DNA from: Bactrocera neohumeralis
Taxonomy: Eukaryota; Arthropoda; Insecta; Diptera; Tephritidae
Assembly (NCBI RefSeq): GCF_024586455.1
Contig: NC_065922.1
Coordinates: 36,204,089-36,268,088 of the forward strand
Direction of reading: 5' to 3'
Length of the DNA: 64,000 nt
The notes under the pieces were generated by a model. It saw only the letters and a list, made by a program, of their open reading frames with translations. It was not told the DNA's origin and ran no database searches. Below, one piece after another: positions 25,151-38,329 of the stretch (position 1 is its first letter; every line of letters begins with the position of its first letter). Both the position numbers and the translations under genes were made by a program.

Positions 25151-26735
25151 CAACATTTTTTTAGGAAATCATTTGAATTTGCATTCTGTTATGGAATATA
25201 TGTATACGAGTATACATATGTATAAATTTACACACACACCCGTTGATGGTGCAATTCATTAAATTATTAAGTCTATACGACCGCATTTGCTTTCCATTTC
25301 AGTCGAAATTTATCTAGATTTCGCTGTTTTGCATATTAATTAAACTCAACTTAGAACTCAGCTCAGGACTCAGCGGCGGCAATTAGCGACAAAGGAGATT
25401 TAACAATAGAAATTCCAATGAAGCAGACAAATTGAATATCAATACAAACAATAAGAGGCTAATAACAAATTTTATAGGCGGGATGGGTTAAATAAGTATA
25501 ATATGCCATGGCACATTATAATGTCTTGAACCACTCAGTAATACAAATCCATTACGGATGTACTTAAGAGCAGCAAAAATTATGGATTGCTAAAATATTG
25601 TAGTGTTTCAATCATCTTATATAACAAAATTTAATGACAGTAGTAAATGTGTTACATTACAATTTCTAGACTTTATCTCAGCAATTGATGTCTACATACA
25701 TATATTTAATTTTTTCATTTTTCGAAACACATCAAAATTAAAATCGTAAAAGGTGTCAAAAAAATAAAGGAAAATAATATTACTCATAATTCGTTCACGA
25801 GTACACTTTATTTCACCAAGCTAGACTCAAAACATTGACAAACACGCTGATGACTTCAGTGACTACAATTATTTGCTCGAAATATTCTCATTCATACCAG
25901 CTGACAACCATTCGAGTATCTGCAAGAACATGCCATGTAGAAAGATTAACCATTCACAGATTCACATTCATGTATCCTTGCACAAAAATTTACTCCTTAG
26001 GTGTAATATGAGGTTTTCTGAACCGTATATGGTACAAATATTTATTTGCACAAAAAAAAACGTTAATTTCGGTCGCCCGAAGCACTAAATTTGGCCCTTA
26101 AATGTTACAAATACACTTTCCTAGCCGGCATGTTTTGTTGTAAATAATTTGCTCGGCGCTAATGTCAACAACGGCCGCTTCGAAAACAGCTGAACGTGTT
26201 CATCGTTCACATCGTTCAAAGACATCTTCGTGCGTCGCGCTCATTGCTCTGGTTTATGGCCATACTCATACATCCAAGTGATTGTCTAGCTCTGCACATG
26301 GTTGCTCTATGAATATGCTCTATATAGCATACTATGTGCTTAGACATTTGTTTGAAATATTTTCTCGTGTTTATTTTTTGCTATTTTTACTTGACTACAT
26401 CAGTTGTCAATTGTCAATTAACACTACAAAAGGTCAACAACAAATTGCTGTTTTTCTAGTTGTTGTAGCATTGTTATTGGCTCTTTCTTTTCTGACTTTG
26501 GTATGTTTTAGTTTCTGGTTGTAAACTCTGTTGTGTTGCTCTTCTTACTTTTCAGCAGACATCTGAGCAAAAGTTTCGTGCAATTTTATAGAGTTTTTGC
26601 TCTGGCGCGTGAACTTTCGAAATTTGTTATTAATATAATATTATGTTACAATAGGTGTTGCTGATTGTGGAGATGATGGTGTTAATATTAAGAACGGCTT
26701 TACAGTAGTAGTTATTGTAAACTTTTTTTTACTCA
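25151..26735. other. Intergenic, no gene seen
   Basis: A moderately GC-richer patch at 26120-26290 has no coding pattern. No recognisable element. Confidence 0.35.
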
Positions 26736-26736
26736 A

Positions 26737-27941
26737 GGGGGTGTTCTGGTCTAGAATTAAAAAGTTAAGATATTTGTTTTTTCAATGCTTAAGTATTCAA
26801 GAAGGCAAATTCCAAGAAATTTGTGAAAATTCAAATTATTTGAGGAGATAAAGATATTTTGCTGACCCGGCATCCAAACAGGTGCGGATGGAACTGAAAC
26901 TTTAAACGCATTTTTCTCGAATCGATCTTTATCAAAACGATACCCATGATTTCTTAGGTTCTACTGGATCGATTTACCTGAAATTTGTAGAAAGTCTTCT
27001 TTATAGACTTGTCTATGTCTGAATCAATCCGCTATTTATTTTGCAGGCATTCACCAATTCATGAAAAGACATAGCCACCATTATTCTAAGTAGTACGTCG
27101 CGATTTCTACAATGGATAAAAATATCGAACAAAGAATTTTTCTCAAATTTTGTATTTCTACACAAATTTCGTGTGCGGAATCGTTGCGAATATTGGAAAA
27201 GGCTCTCGGCGATTCAGTTTTATCAAAAACACAAGCTTACGAGTGGTACAAAGCCTTCAAAGACGGCCGAAAAATCGTTGAAGACAGCCTCGTTCTGGAC
27301 GACCTCTTCAAATAAATATTAAAAAAGTGAAGGATGTGGTGCTTGAAATTCTTCAGACAAGTGTTAGAGGGATGGCAAGGGAGCTCTATATCTCCCCCGA
27401 GACCGTTCGAATGATTATGATGAATATTTTGGGTATGAAACGTGTTCTTACTCGACTCGTTCCGATAAAGCTGAAGTTTTTTTTTGCAAAAAAAGTACGA
27501 TTGTGACCGAATTTAAAGCAGAAAACGCATTGAATACCATTGCTCAACCACCGTATTCAACAGATTTGGCTTTGGGCTAAAGGCCATCCCAAAAAGTGTT
27601 CCGAAAAGTATTTCGAGGACAGGAAAAATCGTTGGCATAAGTGTATTACATCTGGTGGGGACTACTTTGAAGGCAGCAAAATAAATATTGATGAATAATT
27701 AAATATTTTGCGTACTATTTACAATTTCCGGGTACTTTTTAGTCACAATGTATATATTTTCGAGACCGCACTTCATCAACTACTAAATTTTGAAATTTTT
27801 ATTTTATTTTTTGACGTTTTTCTGTATTTTTGTTATGTTAATAAATAACTAGTAAAAAATGGCTAGAAAATATGATTTGCCTTTTTTTCTACGACACTTC
27901 AAAAATTTCCCGAATATCATGCTTTAGACTAGAATACACCC
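26737..27941. mobile_element. Non-autonomous inverted-repeat element carrying a mariner insertion
   Basis: The left end GGGGGTGTTCTGGTCTAGAA and the reverse complement of the right end (GGGTGTATTCTAGTCTAAAG) form imperfect inverted repeats. The right flank is TTAA (27942-27945); the left flank is TCAA (26733-26736). An internal block GATATTTTGCTGACCC recurs in a related copy at 53435-53672. A mariner relic sits inside at about 27100-27750. The element itself encodes nothing recognisable. Confidence 0.6.
27100..27750 (+). mobile_element. Degenerate mariner transposase relic (third mariner family)
   Basis: From ATG at 27112 the frame reads FLKFCISTQISCAESLRILE, then KTQAYEWYKAFKDGR. This is the N-terminal helix-turn-helix region of a mariner transposase. 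Frameshifts follow: the linker (ARNRQ-like, VLE.LQTSVRGMARELYIS) is readable in another frame, and the end reads FRGQEKSLA. No terminal repeats were found. Relatives are at 32066-32820 and 41791-42617. Confidence 0.75.
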
Positions 27942-28676
27942 TTAAGGGGGGAGCCTGCTTTAGAAGCTTCAAAAAATCGACCATTTTTTTTTTGCTTAAA
28001 TCTCTTTAAAAATAATCTAAGAATACGTCCCCAAAGTTTTAGATGGGAATTCTAAATATTTTCAAAGCTATTAGGGAAATAGTGACCGACCGACCGATAC
28101 ATATCAGATACATATACATACATACATATGTATGAGCGGTTGGGCAGAAAGCGAAAACTTTGACGGGCGATTTCTCGGTTTTTCATTTTTACGATTTTTT
28201 TAATTCGCGGGCAAGATAGGAAAAAAAGTAAACGTCTTCTAGGTGTGAACCTAAAATACCTTAAGAAAGTTAACATTAATCCGGTTTTTAAACGATTTAA
28301 AGTAATTTTTTTTTAAATGCATTTTTTTTAATCTGCGAAAAATTGTTGAATTTTTCACTTTTTGTTGAACTTTTTTGGTTCACCTAGGAATTACACTATT
28401 GAAAATTAAAAATTTTCTTTGTTTTTTTGTTTCAGATGAAAATTGCGACCTGCATCTTGCCCGCCACACAGAAATTGCACACTCGAGGCGCCTTCGTAAA
28501 TTTCTTCAAACATGAAGAATATCTAATGTATAATAATAAAAAAATTTGAGAAGACTCTTCAAATATATAAGAATAAATCCTAAAAGTTTCATTTAAATCA
28601 GACATTTCTTTCCTTTCCAAAAAAATTCTTGAAAATATAGATTTTTTGAAGCCTCTAAAGCAGGCTCCCCCCTTAA
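27942..28676. mobile_element. TTAA-flanked terminal-inverted-repeat element (MITE-like)
   Basis: Arms of 33 bases (27946-27978 and 28640-28672) are inverted copies differing at one base. They start GGGGGGAGCCTGCTTTAGA. TTAA flanks both ends directly (27942-27945 and 28673-28676). The 661-base interior has no coding pattern. The TTAA duplication points to piggyBac-type transposition, but the ends are not the classical piggyBac sequence as I know it. Its left TTAA is also the right TTAA of the neighbouring element. Confidence 0.8.
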
Positions 28677-31197
28677 ATACTGAAACATATTAGATATTAC
28701 AAGTATTGCCTACATTTTGGCGCAAAGATAATTCCAATGGTTTTGAAGTTTACCGATCGTTACTACATGTTTCTTAAGCAGAACTAAGAATATACTATGC
28801 AAATTATAAGTGAATCATTAGTAGAGCTCTAACACAAATTAGAGAATAAATAAAAAATTTAATTCGAAAATTGACAACTCTGGTCGGAACAAATACTAGT
28901 ATATGGATGAGTAAAGATTTCCTAAAATTTTCAATTCATATTAATTACTGAGTAATAAAGATCTTTAGATATTTCATAAACAAGAAACGCCCTCCCCAAC
29001 TAAATACTATCGCATGCTTAAATCGCATTCATAAACTGCCAGATCGAGCAATATTTACTGTTACTTCAAAGTTTTCGGACAAAATTAAACTCGTATCGTA
29101 TCGTATTAAAAAAGAAGAATAATATTCGTGCATGCGAATATGTTGAAAAAAAAACGGGAAATACAGAAATAAATAAAAATTAAAAATGACAGCCAAAACA
29201 CGCCTCAGCGGGCTCATACACACTTACAAACCCACACATATATGTACATACATACATACATACATGCATATATACATACGTTGCATAGTCACACAAAACG
29301 TTAGTTAAGCGGCTTAGCCCGAGACGCTCCACAATTCTTAGTTGAGCGCGAAATTTCAAGAGTTATGAGTAATTTCGGAAATTCTAAGCAAACTGCTGAG
29401 CTCGACAGTGATCACCGCTTAAGTGCGTTAAACGGCCAGCAGCAGCAATGACAGCAAGATAGAGCGGCCGTTTAAAACGTCGCTGCGACTCATCTAAGCG
29501 TGGCTCCCGCCATCAATCTATGAGTTTATAGCGTTTGCTTGTGCATGCGGTTCGTAGGAGAGTTGTTCGGCGGCTACGCCCTGAGAACGCCAAGTTTTTT
29601 TTTTGGTGCTTTCGCCCGCCGTCTAAGGCCGCAAAGCGCTCGCCACCAAAAGTAAGCTGAGTAAGCGCACGTTGCCTAATTTAATTTATATGTTTGAAGC
29701 CGACGTTGGTTGGATATGTAAGTGAAGTGTGAGTGTATGTATGTATTTTCACATTTTCCCAATCTTTGACTTGGAAACAGTTGTGCTGTTACAGTGAAGA
29801 GTGTGTGTGCGAAGTGCCGTTATTATTCGGTCTCTTCTGTTACTAGTTTTCTATGTTTGACTGAAGTGTTGGCTCTTAATTGTTGAAAATGCGTTTGCAT
29901 ATACTTACACTCACACACATACACAAACATACATACATGCGTAACTTTAGTGTCGTTAATAGTAATGTGTTTCATATTATGGCGGCATTTATAATAATTT
30001 TCCACTCATAAGGTAACTAACTGTAATTAGTGAGGTAAACATTACCGTTTGACGTCGTAAACCCACATGCAAACAGACATAATTGTTCCTCTTGATGCAT
30101 TTAGAAATTTATGTTGCTCAATATACACAAACATACATACATATGGTACGTATGGAAGTAACCACATGGCTTACATATCAGCTATGTCACCTTAGCATGC
30201 ATAACTATACATAACATACATACATACATCACATGCAACAATAGTGAAATGTCTAACTATAAAAATGAGGTCTGAGTGGCAGGCGGCCGGCATGCATAAC
30301 TTCCACTGTTGTTGACAGCATATACATAGATTGCTACGGTCGTAAATAGTGTATAAGTGCCAACATCAGGTTTAATGAACAACAGTGTCAATGCTCTGTT
30401 GCGTATGTTATTCACTTGCCACAATGAAACGCTTAATGAAAATACGCATTTCTTTCCTTTTCCTCGCTTCAAGTCAACATTGCGGCATGGCTGCATGGGC
30501 GCCCTTTTTACAAATAGTTTTCGCGCTTTTCTTTGCAAACAGTGAGACTTCATTAAGATTACTAAAGTTCTCATGAGTTTAATGTTAAGTTCTGAAGCGA
30601 GCAAGTTCTTAAGCGAGCGAATTATCAAGCGAGCCTTAAGCCTCAGAAATTCCTCGCACCATTCTATTGCCAAAATTTTGTTCACAAGTTCTAGTAGAGC
30701 ATCCGGAAAATGAGGATTCTTAAATCGGCGTTTTTAAAACTTCATTCTCGAGTTTTCTGCTAAAGTAATCTAGAGGTTCTAGCCTATGTATGTACATTAT
30801 TTTGGAAAACTGTCGAAGAGATCAGGTGATGGCTGCTCATTGTTCAAAGAAGATCATGCGTTAATTCTAGTTTAGAAATTCGAAATCGGTAATTTTTTTC
30901 ATATTCCGATAGTTTAGATATTCAAAAATATCTTCCCAAAAAAGATACCAAAATTCAAATTATTTTCTTCCAATCAGCTATAATCATTCGATTTACTGAA
31001 AATTTGGCATGAATATTCTTTAAATATACTTTCTACATCATTAGACTGAGGAAGATAATTTTTGAGAGAGAAAAGCATAGTATGATGAAACCCATCGGAA
31101 ACGAAAGATAAAATAACAAACGTTAACGGAAAAATAATTTACGGGCGATCGGAGATCGGGAAAAAGAATGGGAGGGGCGTAGTTGACTTTTTAATGC
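28677..31197. other. Intergenic with a GC-richer unique patch at 29280-29650
   Basis: No protein-coding pattern. The patch at 29280-29650 is GC-richer than its surroundings and ends near a possible splice donor (AAAAGTAAGC at about 29647). It could be a non-coding exon or regulatory region, but this is weak. Microsatellites of CATA/TATG lie near 28105, 29240 and 30130. Confidence 0.35.
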
Positions 31198-31420
31198 TTA
31201 AGGGATTACATGGGTTTACGAGTTTCAAAAAATAAAAATTTTTATTGACTTATTAAAATCTACAAACCTCTAGAATATTGTCCTAAATTTTCAAGTTGAT
31301 CCGAGTAATAGTTTCGGAGATACAGCCTTGAAAAATTGTGCGCTCGAGGCTAGCTAGCCTAAGTACGCCGTCTTTAAACGTGTTTTTGAAGTCGGTTAGC
31401 AGGATTTCTTGATCTTCATG
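31198..31420. repeat. TTAA-ended repeat with 'GATCCGAGTAATAG' core
   Basis: It begins TTAAGGGATTACATGGGTTT at 31198 and contains GTTGATCCGAGTAATAGTTT, GGAGATACAG. This core recurs at 39733, 55480 and 59165. Confidence 0.55.
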
Positions 31421-32065
31421 AAATTTTACACAGGTCTTTGAAATACAATTCTTAAAGACTTGGAAGAAGCATTTTTTTTTCGATTACAACTTAAAAAAAA
31501 ATGTTGCGAAATTTTATTTTTTTTGTAAAAATGTCTGCCAAAAATCCAATTTTCAGGTTTTTTCCTACGTCCAAGTTCCAAGTTCTAAGTTAGGGTTATA
31601 ATTAGAACACGTGTTTTTTCACTTTTGATGATTCTGTAAGGCTTCATCCTGTCAACGCAGACGCATCTTTTTTCCAAGGGGTCTCCGGAAATGGCGTCGC
31701 AATGGAAGAATTCAAAATATTTTTTTCCAAAAATTTCAAAATTTCAAATAACCAAGTTTTTGGCTTTTTTATGTTCATCTTGAACAAGAATTTTTCCGCT
31801 TTCACAAAATTTGGGGTAAGCTTACATACTTCCTTATGTTCCAAACACAATGTATTTATTTAAAAATTTACTTTTCCATCTTTATGCAATTTATTTTTTT
31901 TTTTTTGGGTAGGCTTTATGATTGCTGAAATCTCTTTTTTCTGATGGTAATAAACATTCATAGCTATTATAGTTTGCTCAGAAAGACAGTCAACAGATTT
32001 ATTTAAGCAAATCAGAACACAGTATAGAAATAGATAGGAGATAGCAGACGCGATTTTCACATCAT
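31421..32065. other. Intergenic, no gene seen
   Basis: AT-rich. The frame at 31644-31850 on the minus strand is low-complexity and not supported. Confidence 0.35.
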
Positions 32066-32820
32066 TTCTGGATCGACTCAACACATTTGGGTTAATATTT
32101 TGAGTATGAAACTTGTCAATGCTTAACTCGTACCAAAAGACCTGAATATTTTCCAACATCGAGTAGAGGTCGCAAAAAAGATTTTTGACTACGCAGCCCA
32201 TATTCATCAAGCGTGTCACTACAGCTGATGATTATCAAAAACGTAACTACGAGTGGTACAAAGCCTTCAAAGGCGGTCAAGAGATCGTTGAAAACATGCC
32301 TCGTTCTGGCCGACCTTCGACCTCTTCAAATGATGAAAATATTAAAGAAATGAAGAACATGGTGCTTGAAAATCGTCAGACAAGTGTTAGAAAGATGGCA
32401 AGAAGGCTCGAGATCTCACGTGAGACCGTTCGAATGACTGAGCTCTTTTTGGATATGCTTGATCGTGCGAATTCCAACCCCACATTCATGGAGAGCATTA
32501 TAACTGCCGTTGTGATATGGGTTTATGAGTTTGACATGCTAACAAGTCAAGAATCATCGGAATGGAACCCGTTTTCAGTCGATCGAAGAAATAAAAGAAA
32601 ATTCGCGGAAGAAGCTGAAGGCCATAAAAGTGTTTCGAGGAGTGGAAAAATCATTGGCATAAGTGTGGTGGCGATTACTTTGAAGGCGACAAAATAAATA
32701 TTGACGAATAATTAAACATTTTGCTTTTTATCGGCAACTTCATGGTATTTTTTGTCACAATATACATATGTGAAAATATATAGTTTTTTTTTGTCAGTCC
32801 GGGTCAATTTTGATCAGATG
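32066..32820 (+). mobile_element. Rearranged mariner relic (third family)
   Basis: The right terminal repeat AGTCCGGGTCAATTTTGATC starts at 32796 and matches that at 42593. The order of transposase blocks is abnormal. A middle block (FGLIF...NLSMLNSYQK) at about 32090-32145 precedes the N-terminal block (YEWYKAFKGGQEIVENMPRS, from about 32248). Then come the linker (RSGRPSTSSNDENIKE, VLENRQTSVRKMARRLEISR) and the catalytic-region block IWVYEFDMLTSQESSEWNP. A mariner should run N-terminus, linker, middle. The 170-codon frame 32185-32697 is therefore a mosaic and not a gene. Confidence 0.75.
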
Positions 32821-34914
32821 TTACATTGCTTCTACCTACATATATTTTTAGTTTTTTAGATTAAACAAAGTGTGGGCAGAAAAAATGTAGGAAGGTTTTT
32901 TTTTCATCTAATCATTAAACACTGAGTTATAAGAAAAAAGCTATAAATAAATATGAAAAATTTTGTTAGAAAAATAATTACTTTTAGTAGACGCAACAAA
33001 ACTACCCCATCGACACAACCAATTAAACACAATAAATATAATCAAAACTATATGCCACAAAGAAACAACTTTACCATTGAAGAATAGAGTACCTGCGGTG
33101 CGTATAAAATAAATCAAGTGACACAATAGATTAAAACAAATAAAAAAACTAAATTTCACTCGAACTAAAGACTAACGAGTAATGGAATAAAAGCACGCCC
33201 GAGTCTAGGTGAAAGTTTGCTGAAGTATTAACAACTTCAACACCCTTTGCAGAGCGGTGAATGAATGCGAAACAAAAGCCCACAAGCCAACAACACATTC
33301 AGGCTAAGCATTTGCACAAGTTATATAATATGAAAAGTAATACAATAACTTTTGTTGAAAACTGCTTCATTGCACTTAGTAATTCAATTCAGGCGCACAG
33401 AAGTGTACTTCGGCAGCGGTGAGGACGGCAGCGGCGGCGGCGGTATAGTAAGTCACAACTGACATGCGAAGAGATGAGGACGAAGGAGGAGTAAGACTGG
33501 ATTGGGGTAATAACAAGGCAGAATAATGAATTTGCATGTGAGTGCAGAAACTTCTAACCTACTTTTCGGAGCGAAAAAAAGAGAAAAACAAACGCACATA
33601 CACATGCATATTATAACGAAATTACACGCTAGGCAACAAGCAAGCGGCACAAACTCAAGCTGCATTGCATGAACGAGCGAACGAACGAATGCAGTCAGCT
33701 AGAAAAGTGCGAAAATATAAGAAGCAAGAATGAAAAAAAGTAAAATTAAATAATAAAACTGCATGTAATTGCCAGCATGCCACGTAAAGTTGCAAGCATT
33801 GCACACACACACATCAGCTAATAGCAATGTTGCAAGCAAAGCGGTCGCTGGTGGTGGTGAGGAAATGCTGTTATTATTTTTTGTTGTTAGTGTAAATGTG
33901 GAAATTCTTTTTTTTTTGTTGTTAGTGTAAATGTGGCGCTAAGCGGCAGTTGCAAGAGGCGCCGAGGGACGATGGCGCGGCTGGCTTACCAATATAATTG
34001 CCAACTAACGGCAAAGCCCGTTTGCTAACCTGCTGCTCGCTGCACAAACCGGCCGGCACTTAAAAGTGCAATGCACTTAACGTTTGAGCGAGCGGACGCG
34101 CGGGCCGATTGCATAATGGCAGGCGTTTGCGTGGCGTTGGGGCGCAAAAACGCATCTGTATGTATGTATTGTGCATAGAATTGTGGCTTTCGGAGGGTTG
34201 CACTCAACAAACAGCAACAACAACGCCACTAAATAAATTATTGCAAGGTATGCACAGGTATAGAAAAAGTTTGCGCTACAACAAAAAACACCTGCAGCAC
34301 AACTACGGCAATAAATACATGGAAAGTGCTGTGATGGCGAGAAGAAGTGGGCGTGGTTGCCCACTGTTAGTTAGGTAAATTTGTGTTTATGCTTTTTAAG
34401 GTTTAGTGAAATTGGGAAGAAGTTTTTGTGTAGGATTAAAGGAATGTGCTGCAGGGCGTATACGCAACCAAAGTTTTATGAAGGCAAGGAAATATTTGAA
34501 TGCACAAGCTTAATTACGGAAAATCGCTAATTAAAATGAAAATTGGAAGAATTAAAGTAAATAGAATTAATTTAAAAAATATTTGAAATAATGTATAAAA
34601 ATATAAAAAAATTAACTTTAAAAAAATATATACATACATATGTATGTATGTAGTATGTGCATATGTATGTATACGTAATAAATAAAATAAAATATTTAAG
34701 TTTATGTGTATATTTCGAAAATCAAAAAAAATGGAATAAAATTTTTTCACAAGACCAAATTGTGAATTGACCAAAATCAGGACTTACTGCTGTACGTAAT
34801 TTAAGTACAAAAAAAAAAAACCAATAATATGTATACTCGTAGTATAACAATATCTGAAAACGTAACCATTTAACGGTTTGCATCTAACAGAAATGGTTTT
34901 GCTAGTTCTTTCTA
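32821..34914. other. Intergenic, unique-looking, partly GC-richer
   Basis: No coding pattern. The stretch at 33400-34130 has GGCGGCGG and CGCGC clusters and could be regulatory. A 34-base direct duplication containing TGTTGTTAGTGTAAATGTGG lies at 33878-33936. A TACATACATATGTATGTATG microsatellite lies at 34631. Confidence 0.35.
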
Positions 34915-34959
34915 GCCATGTTGTTTGACTTGGTTTTGATAAATCGGTTCATAGTATGA

Positions 34960-35265
34960 CAGCTACAGTGAGCCGAACTGAACAATTTATTCCGGGATTC
35001 CAATGTTGTCTTAGAAAATACTCTGCGCCAAACCTCGTGAAGATATCTTGGCATATAAAACAGTTTTCCATACAAGGAATTTATTTTGGTCGATCAATTT
35101 GTACGGCAGCTATATTCTAACGTTGTCCGATACCTCTGATTCCAACAAGCGAGTAGTTTCTTGTGTAGAAAAGGGTGTATGCAAAATTTCAGAGCGATAT
35201 CTCAAAAACTGAGTGACTATTTGCGTATATACAGAAAGACGGACAATCAAACTTCAAGGTATATA
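34960..35265 (+). repeat. Copy of the dispersed 14092-type repeat, ending in an A-rich tract
   Basis: Contains TCAAAAACTGAGTGACTATT followed by TGCGTATATACAGAAAGACG, matching the end blocks at 14270 and 18500. The A-rich tract begins directly after it. Confidence 0.55.
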
Positions 35266-35267
35266 TA

Positions 35268-35615
35268 ATACAAATATAAAAAAAAATTAAAAAAAAAAAA
35301 AATAATAAAAATAAAAATAAAAAAATAATAAAAAAAAAAAAAAATAAAAATAAAAAATAATAAAAAAAATAAAAAAAAAAAAATAATAAAAAAAAAATAA
35401 AAAAAAAAAAAAAATAACAAAAAAATAAAAATAATAAAAAAAAAATAAAAATAAAATAAAAATAATAATAAAAAAAGTAAAAAAAAAAAATTAAAAAATT
35501 AAAAAAAAAAAAAAATAATAATAAAAAATTAAAAAAAATTTAAAAAAAAAATGTAAAAAAATAAAAAAAAAAAAAAAAAAATAATAAAAAATTAATAAAA
35601 AAAAAAAAAAAAAAA

Positions 35616-35656
<41 letters not shown>

Positions 35657-35705
35657 AAAAAAAAAAAAAAAAAATTTCAAAAAAAATAAAAAAAAAAAAA
35701 AAAAC

Positions 35706-35752
<47 letters not shown>

Positions 35753-35758
35753 ATAAAA
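35268..35758. repeat. Almost pure A tract, about 490 bases
   Basis: Long A runs broken by single T and rare C or G. Its position directly after a repeat copy suggests an expanded tail. Confidence 0.95.
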
Positions 35759-38329
35759 TTTTGTATATTCATATATTTTAAATAAAAAATTAATTCACAA
35801 ATACGTTAAAATAATTCAAAATATTTACCAATAATTTGTATAAAAACAAAAAAGATATATTTCTTTTTACTGTAACAATTTATGAATATACCACTCACCC
35901 CTGACAACCGTATCACCCAACTAATTGCACCCACTTTAAAAGCACTAAAGCTGCAAAATTACGCATTTAGCGCACGTTCAACCCCACCTCCGCCCCTGCC
36001 AGTAGTTAAGCAAACAAAGCAGTCATACTAAGCAAGCGCGAAGGGGAGGCTGGCACACAGCAGCTGGTTATTAGTCATTTACTATGGTTGGAAAATAAAA
36101 TAAATGAAAGTGAAAATAATTTCTATTTTTGTGTAAGCAACCCTCCGGCTGACGTACATACACATGTACGTAGTAGACAGCGGCAACACGTTAACCTTCT
36201 AACATTTATTTACACACTTCCAATTGTTGGAATTGATAAGGTTGCTGTGGTTATTGCTATTGTTATTGTGTATAGCGCTGAGTATTGCATTTTATTATTA
36301 GTATTTTAATCACGCATTTGAACAAATAAATTAAAAGAAGACGCGCGCATAGAAATTGATTTTTAAAGAATGAAAGTACATAAACAAATATCAGTAAAAA
36401 AACAAAAACAAATAAATAAACCAAAATAAATAAATATTTACATTTTTGAATATTTGCATTTGGCTTTATGCTTTATGGCAAGGTACTCCTCTAAGTGAAG
36501 GACATCAACTATCTAACAGATGCTTAGCGATTTGAAATGACTGGCAACTCCTTCGCAATAAAGTCTTTATATATGTACATATTAAATACATATACATAAA
36601 AAACATTTATTATACACAAAATTCCTTTAGACTACAAAAAATTTATATCCGGTGAAATCGTAAAATCGTAGCGAGCAGCTGCAAAGCATTGTCCTTGAAT
36701 ATTTTTATGTATTCCATTATGAAAGTATATACTACATCGTTAACAAGGATATACATATAACTACAAATATACAAGTTATGTACCATATACACAGGTTATG
36801 TGTTCCCAATTTCAAACCAAAAGTGCGCACTCAAGCAGCAGAGAGCAAAGGATTCAGCATTAAGCATAAGTAAGGGCGAAAAAAGTGAATAAAACACGAA
36901 TTAAAATCCTTTGACGTATTTACTGCTGTCACTGCTTGCCACCGCAGAGTTGGAGCACAAAGAAAGCAAAACGGTATTATCGATTTTTACTCCATGGATA
37001 TACTATAAATACACACATACAAAGAAAAGGCAGCCGGTGCTGACGGCTTTATACGCTTAATGCTTATATTAAGTCTACATATACTACGAATATATTTATA
37101 TTGCGTTGACAAAATTTTTTGCTGATTTTCTTTATATTTCCCTCAAATATTGCTAACCGGCGCTCCTTGCCCTTTACCTCAAGGCAAGCAAAAGTTGTCG
37201 CCCAGTAACGCCCTGTCGCCTGTTCGCCTCCACTTCGAAGTTTGTTGTGTACACGAATACGCACGAATACTTCAGCGCTATATTACCGCGCTATTTGTAG
37301 CCAAATATCTCTATATATATACATATAGTATCTGAAATCCATACTTTGTTTGCGTGTCCAATGCCGCCCGGCGCCTTTGACGCCACACCGGCATTAGTGG
37401 ATGTTTGTTAGTTCATACATACATATATGTATATGTATTGAAAGTAAATGGATTTACCACGTATAGAAAGTGACATCATGCTAAGTTCTGCCACTCAAGT
37501 TGGCTCTCCACCCCACTTGTGCTGCCGTATGCTGCTCGCTTTTGTAGTTTATGCTCCCCCATAGCATTACTCTACCAACTTTGAGCTAATAAATACATAT
37601 TATAAATGGCTCAGTTACTTGCTTCGACGGCTGATTTTTGATTTATGCCGTATCAATTTCATTTGTAGTGTATTAAATGCGGGCATTTTAATTTTGTGCA
37701 TCGTACGTGATCTCATTGAATAGCTAAAAATTGAATTGTTCTTTATATTTTGAGTTATTTTCAAATTGAAATTTTAAATATTTTATTTGGTAAAATATTA
37801 AGAAAAAATAAGAAATAAGAAAAATATATACATATTTACAAAGTAGAAAATATTTAAAATTTTTATATAAAAAATGTTAAATAAATATAAAACAAATTAA
37901 TTAAATAGTGTTAAAAGTTCATATGTATATATGTAGATTTCTTTATATATTAGGAAAAGGTGAAAGATGAGATTGATAACATCAACTTTGTTTCAGAAAT
38001 TCAGAAAAAACGTATTTGTTAAGAAACTTTCGAATTTAAAAAAATTGTCGAAATCTTATAAAGTTGAACTCAAATTGCTTTCCTTCCGTAGAAGAGTGGG
38101 GAAAGGGGAGAGGTGGACAAGAACACAAGGATAACCGTATATATATATACGTATGGGTCCAAAGTAGATAACCGAGTAAAAAATAGTGTCTTTTCAGCAA
38201 AATTAGATACTAGAATCGCCTTCCGTCTACCAAAGTATTGCAGAGTCCCCCTTGTTTTGACAAAGAGTATACTCCCAACAAGGTACATAGATATTTATAA
38301 TTACAAATTTTAGATTAGATTAGAAAGTA
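35759..38329. other. Intergenic, no gene seen
   Basis: AT-rich with scattered TATA/CATA microsatellites (37410-37437, 38140). No coding pattern on either strand. Confidence 0.35.

Noticed and set aside
30257..30685. A 142-codon minus-strand frame
   Set aside because: Low-complexity, with no recognised domain and no promoter or splice support. Kept as non-coding.
32185..32697. A 170-codon host gene
   Set aside because: Its residues are mariner transposase blocks in scrambled order.
35268..35758. Short frames of lysine and asparagine in the A tract
   Set aside because: They arise from AAA/AAT repetition and carry no coding signal.
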